Of a stretch of 48,098 bases of DNA, positions 45,155-48,098 are shown one piece after another. A program made the position numbers and the translations under genes. Source of the stretch: Shumkonia mesophila (GTDB lineage Bacteria > Pseudomonadota > Alphaproteobacteria > Rhodospirillales > Shumkoniaceae); the NCBI RefSeq assembly GCF_026163695.1, contig NZ_JAOTID010000021.1, forward strand, positions 1 to 48,098, in the 5' to 3' direction. Each line of letters begins with the position of its first letter. The first letter of the stretch is position 1. The notes beneath the pieces are model-generated. The model did not search any database. It was not told the origin of the DNA and was given only the letters and a program-made list of their open reading frames with translations.

Positions 45155-45628
45155 ATGACCACGCAACAAGCGACCTTCGCGGCCGGATGCTTCTGGGGCG
45201 TCGAGGCCGCCTTTCGCGAGGTGAAGGGCGTCGTCGACGTCGAGTCGGGCTACACCGGCGGCACCACCCGCGATCCCACCTACCAAGACGTCTGCGGCGG
45301 CCGCACCGGCCACGCCGAGGCGGTGCGCGTGACCTACGACCCCGCCGTGACGAGCTTCGAGGACCTGCTCGACGTCTTCTGGCAGATCCACGATCCGACG
45401 ACGCCGAACCGCCAGGGCCCCGACGTCGGCACCCAGTACCGCTCGGCGGTGTTCTTCCACGACGCCGGCCAGGAACAGGCGGCCCGCGCCGCCAAGGAGC
45501 GCCTCGGCCGATCAGGGCGCCTGCCCCGCCCCGTCGTCACCGAGATCGCGCCGGCCGGCCCGTTCTGGCGGGCCGAGGAATACCACCAGCGCTATCACGA
45601 GAAGCACGGCGGCGGCTGCGCGATCTAG
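45155..45628 (+). CDS. msrA: Peptide-methionine (S)-S-oxide reductase
   Basis: MsrA repairs oxidised methionine residues. The 157-residue protein has the catalytic [10 protein letters not shown] with its Cys at residue 12, then [19 protein letters not shown], and [13 protein letters not shown], with a C-terminal Cys in HGGGCAI that can resolve the disulfide. ATG 45155 is the only start giving the conserved N-terminus. It is an isolated gene. No MsrB partner is seen. The element E repeat begins 10 bases after the stop. Confidence 0.97.
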   Translation: MTTQQATFAAGCFWGVEAAFREVKGVVDVESGYTGGTTRDPTYQDVCGGRTGHAEAVRVTYDPAVTSFEDLLDVFWQIHDPTTPNRQGPDVGTQYRSAVFFHDAGQEQAARAAKERLGRSGRLPRPVVTEIAPAGPFWRAEEYHQRYHEKHGGGCAI

Positions 45629-45637
45629 GCGCCGTCG

Positions 45638-45755
45638 GTTTTGGGGACACCATAGTTTTGGGGACACCATACTTCATAGTTTTGGGGACACCATACTTAA
45701 TTCGAAATGAATTAAGTATGGTGTCCCCAAAACTAATCTGGTGTCCCCAAAACTA
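45638..45755. repeat. GGGGACACC hairpin element, copy E (nested)
   Basis: A 27-bp perfect inverted repeat (45677-45703 and 45709-45735) with a 5-base loop sits inside further partial copies: left units begin at 45638, 45655 and 45679, right units end at 45735 and about 45755. The last right unit contains the TAG stop of ybaK. Confidence 0.88.
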
Positions 45756-46253
45756 ATCCGCGATGGCGGCGAACCGGGGGCTGGCGAGGCGCACGTAGTC
45801 GTCGACGTCCATGAAGATGGAGCGGTCCAGCCGGCCGGCGTTGAAGCACACCTCGCGGTTGTCGCGAATGGCCGGATCGGCGATCAGGGGCAGTTCCGCC
45901 CAGAAGGTGAAGGGCGGCACGGCGCCCATCACGCAGCCGGTGATGGCACTCGCCACCTCGGGCGGCGCGAAGCCCCCTTTCTGGGCCCCTGCCGCCTGGC
46001 AAAGGGCCTTCATGTCGAGCCGCCGGCTGCCCGGCACCACCGCCATGACCGTGCGCTTGCCGGCGCCGCCGCCCTTCAGGGTGACGACGATGGCCTTCAG
46101 GGACTGCGACGGGTCGTTGCCGCGGATCTTGGCGATCTCCTCGGTGCGCCCCTCGGCCGGATGCTCGACGATGCGATAGCGGGCGCCGCCGCCGTCGAGC
46201 AGCCGGACGACGCGCTCGTGGGTGGTGGGGAGGTTTTCCTGGAGTTCGCTCAC
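45753..46253 (-). CDS. ybaK: YbaK/EbsC family Cys-tRNA(Pro)/aminoacyl-tRNA deacylase
   Basis: YbaK-type proteins remove wrong amino acids from tRNA. The 166-residue protein shows YRIVEHPAEGRTEEIAKIRG, then LKAIVVTLKGG with the conserved Lys, and GAVPPFTFWAELPLIADPAI, the strongest block. The GTG at 46253 is the start, with AGGAG 9 bases upstream. Whether the target is Cys-tRNA(Pro) or another cannot be told from sequence. Its TAG stop lies inside the outermost unit of repeat element E, so the repeat has fixed the last codons of the gene. Confidence 0.92.
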   Translation of the reverse strand: MSELQENLPTTHERVVRLLDGGGARYRIVEHPAEGRTEEIAKIRGNDPSQSLKAIVVTLKGGGAGKRTVMAVVPGSRRLDMKALCQAAGAQKGGFAPPEVASAITGCVMGAVPPFTFWAELPLIADPAIRDNREVCFNAGRLDRSIFMDVDDYVRLASPRFAAIAD

Positions 46254-46482
46254 CTGATCGTCTCCTAGCCGTTTCGCCGCCGGAACGCCGCGTCTTTTGA
46301 ATTGCGCGGCGCCCGCGCGGCTTCTAAAGTGGCTGGGCCACTTTGCCCATGTCAAAACATTTATCCTTTTCAGGCGGTCCCGCGATGTCCATGTGGACGC
46401 GCGCCGGCTGTGTGCCGCCGTCCGGCAGGAGCAGGTTTTCGGCCTCGCCGTGCGGCAACAACCATAAGACGGGAACGCAACG

Positions 46483-47739
46483 ATGATCCACCCCACTCCG
46501 GCCGTCATCGGCCTTCGGAAATCCTTTGGTTTCGGCGACCGTCTCGGCCTCGCCACCCCCGGCCACGTCGCCGCCTGCCGCAAGACCGACTTCATCCCCA
46601 TCTTCGCCCAGCAGTCCATCCGCGAGATGGTGCGCACCAAGCGCAGCCCCGAGGACGTCATGGCCGACGCCCAGCGGGCGGTCATGCGCACCGCCTACAA
46701 GGCCGACTGGGGCGCCGACGCCGACCACCTGAAGACCGAAGACGACGTCAGGGCCACGGCGGCCGCCGGCTTCACCTTCTTCACCTTCGATCCCTCCGAT
46801 CACGTGGTGAACGAGGCCGACACCATGGGGCCCGAGGAACTGGCCCGCGGCGAGACGGCGCTGATCGCCGAGGGGGTGTTCGAGGGATCGAGCCTGCGCG
46901 ACCTTTATCTCGGCAAGCGCTTCGAGATCGACAACGGTTTCGCGCTGACCTTCGACGAGCCCGCGCTGCTGCGCGCCGCCGTGAAATACGGCCGCGCCGT
47001 GCGCCACTGCGCCAGGCTGGCCGCCGCGCTCAAGGAAGCCGCCGGCGGCAGGCCCTACGAGATCGAGATGTCGGTCGACGAATCCGAGGTGCCGACGACG
47101 CCCTTGGAACACCTGTTCGTCGCCCGCGAGCTCAAGCGCCGGGGCGTCGAGTTCATCAGCCTGGCGCCGCGCTTCATCGGCGACTTCGAGAAGGCGGTGG
47201 ACTATCGCGGCGACCTCGCGGCCTTCGAGGCCTCGATCGGCCAGCACGTCGCCATCGCCAAGTTCTGCGGCCCCTACAAGTTGAGCCTGCATTCGGGGTC
47301 GGACAAGTTCTCGGTCTATCCCATCTTCGGGCGGCTGTGCGGCGAGATGCTGCACGTCAAGACCGCCGGCACCAGCTATCTCGAGGCGCTGCGCGTCGTG
47401 GTGCGCGTCGACAGGCCGTTCTTCCGCGAACTGGTCGAGTACTGTCGGGGCCGCTTCGCCACCGACCGCGCCAGCTATCACCTCTCCACCACCGAGGCCG
47501 ACGTCGAGCGGCTGGGCGGCGTCGCCGACGGCGACCTGGAGCGGATGTTCCTGGACCTCAACGAGGGCCGACAGCTCATGCACGTCACCTACGGCTCGGT
47601 GCTGACCCTGGGCCAGGACGCCAGGGGCCGGCCGTTCCGCGAGCGGTTGATGGCGATTTTGGAAAAGCACGCCGAGATGCACCTCGATTTCGTCGAGCGG
47701 CACTTCGACAAGCACCTGGGCCTGCTGCTGGCGGAGTAA
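46483..47739 (+). CDS. Tagaturonate epimerase (UxaE) family protein
   Basis: The 418-residue protein begins VIGLRKSFGFGDRLGLATPG, a hallmark of the UxaE family, in which Thermotoga members turn tagaturonate into fructuronate in galacturonate breakdown. Other landmarks are FIPIFAQQSIREMVRTKRSP, MSVDESEVPTTPLEHLFVAR, FCGPYKLSLHSGSDKFSVYP with the metal-type His residues, and MHVTYGSVLTLGQDARG near the end. GGGAAC lies 8 bases before the ATG. No other uronate gene is next to it, so the substrate here may differ. It is a single-gene unit. Confidence 0.85.
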   Translation: MIHPTPAVIGLRKSFGFGDRLGLATPGHVAACRKTDFIPIFAQQSIREMVRTKRSPEDVMADAQRAVMRTAYKADWGADADHLKTEDDVRATAAAGFTFFTFDPSDHVVNEADTMGPEELARGETALIAEGVFEGSSLRDLYLGKRFEIDNGFALTFDEPALLRAAVKYGRAVRHCARLAAALKEAAGGRPYEIEMSVDESEVPTTPLEHLFVARELKRRGVEFISLAPRFIGDFEKAVDYRGDLAAFEASIGQHVAIAKFCGPYKLSLHSGSDKFSVYPIFGRLCGEMLHVKTAGTSYLEALRVVVRVDRPFFRELVEYCRGRFATDRASYHLSTTEADVERLGGVADGDLERMFLDLNEGRQLMHVTYGSVLTLGQDARGRPFRERLMAILEKHAEMHLDFVERHFDKHLGLLLAE

Positions 47740-47860
47740 GGCGGGCCGGGCCCGACGAGGGGGAACCGGGGCGACCCGCGCTTTAAGCACGGCCCGCGGC
47801 ATGAGGGGCGTCGGGCGCGCCCCGTTCCGCGCGGCGCCGCGATGGGCCCGCCATAGGCTT

Positions 47861-47900
47861 GTCATCCTTTGTCGTCCCCCGTCGTCATGTGTCGTCATTT
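47861..47900. repeat. Four-unit 10-bp array, GTCATC/GTCGTC (copy 1)
   Basis: Units begin at 47861, 47871, 47881 and 47891: GTCATCCTTT, GTCGTCCCCC, GTCGTCATGT, GTCGTCATTT. The phase is exact. It lies about 120 bases after the UxaE-family gene. Confidence 0.8.
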
Positions 47901-47983
47901 CCGGCCGCGGGCGACGGCCCCGTTCATCGGCCCGCCGGCATCGGCCGCCGCGCCGGGCATCGCGACGGGCGCGCGGTAGGTTT

Positions 47984-48023
47984 GTCATCCTTTGTCGTCT
48001 TCTGTCGTCATGCGTCACCATTT
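47984..48023. repeat. Four-unit 10-bp array, GTCATC/GTCGTC (copy 2)
   Basis: Units begin at 47984, 47994, 48004 and 48014: GTCATCCTTT, GTCGTCTTCT, GTCGTCATGC, GTCACCATTT. It matches copy 1 over 42 bases with few differences, 123 bp further on. Its last unit holds the stop codon of the partial gene at the edge. Confidence 0.8.
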
Positions 48024-48098
48024 CTTGGCGCCGGTCAGCCACGGCGCGATGTCGGAGATGTCCTCCTCGGGCAGGGAAGCCGGCGGCGGGACGGGCGG
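48015..48098 (-). CDS. C-terminal end of an unidentified gene (cut by window edge)
   Basis: Reading from the right edge, 27 codons end in SDIAPWLTGAKKW and a TGA at 48017-48015. The Pro-rich then acidic run (PPVPPPASLPEEDI) looks like the tail of a longer protein. Too little is visible to name it. The stop codon falls in the last unit of the 10-bp array copy 2. Confidence 0.45.
   Translation of the reverse strand, partial: PPVPPPASLPEEDISDIAPWLTGAKKW

Noticed and set aside
47861..48023. A CRISPR array at the right end
   Set aside because: The units are 10 bp with no unique spacers and no cas gene is near.

Overview
The window is a high-GC stretch (most third codon positions are G or C) of a Gram-negative chromosome, most likely an alphaproteobacterium of the Rhodospirillales type. 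That placement rests on the long-form HisG with an alphaproteobacterial look, a DUF1465 (RcdA-like) gene, NnrS, a CIRCE-controlled groESL operon, a glmU-glmS pair and the general gene content. It is an inference; no rRNA is present to settle it.

Layout. 1-6.6 kb is housekeeping: the N-terminal part of a succinate-semialdehyde dehydrogenase, a small c-type cytochrome broken by one extra G, mtgA, a GNAT enzyme, the glmU-glmS operon (UDP-GlcNAc synthesis) and a phosphoglycolate phosphatase. 6.6-10.7 kb is an accessory island of lower GC. It holds a DUF4258/HTH toxin-antitoxin-like pair with two palindromic operators, then three unrecognised genes on the other strand: a membrane-anchored coiled-coil protein, a 114-residue protein, and a 385-residue protein with a C-terminal HEPN-type RNase motif. 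A chemoreceptor gene and tRNA-Val(CAC) follow.

13-22 kb carries a DUF1465 gene, NnrS, a B3/B4 protein with an overlapping histidine phosphatase, psuG with a cupin, two tandem paralogous lipoproteins, hisG and an EamA transporter. 21.8-23.4 kb holds the most unusual locus: a two-domain GNAT-like gene divergent from a 141-residue protein built of six DDGL...Cys repeats behind a possible leader, which looks like a multi-core peptide precursor. 23.6-33 kb has prmA, a UvrD-type helicase, a trypsin-PDZ protein without its catalytic triad, a ClC protein with Val at the proton-glutamate position, and a GT2/TVP38/ArnT-like envelope glycosylation operon. 33-48 kb has groESL, a TerB-like gene, a PAS-GGDEF-EAL protein, a DUF898/M48/DinG-like operon, a cation symporter, msrA, ybaK and a UxaE-family gene.

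Two repeat families run through the window. Five hairpin elements with a GGGGACACC core sit at gene ends, often a few bases from a stop codon; their arms co-vary within a copy but differ between copies, as expected for REP/RAYT-type elements. A second family consists of GTCA/GTCGTC units spaced exactly 10 bp apart in four intergenic places. No complete transposase, phage gene or CRISPR array was found.
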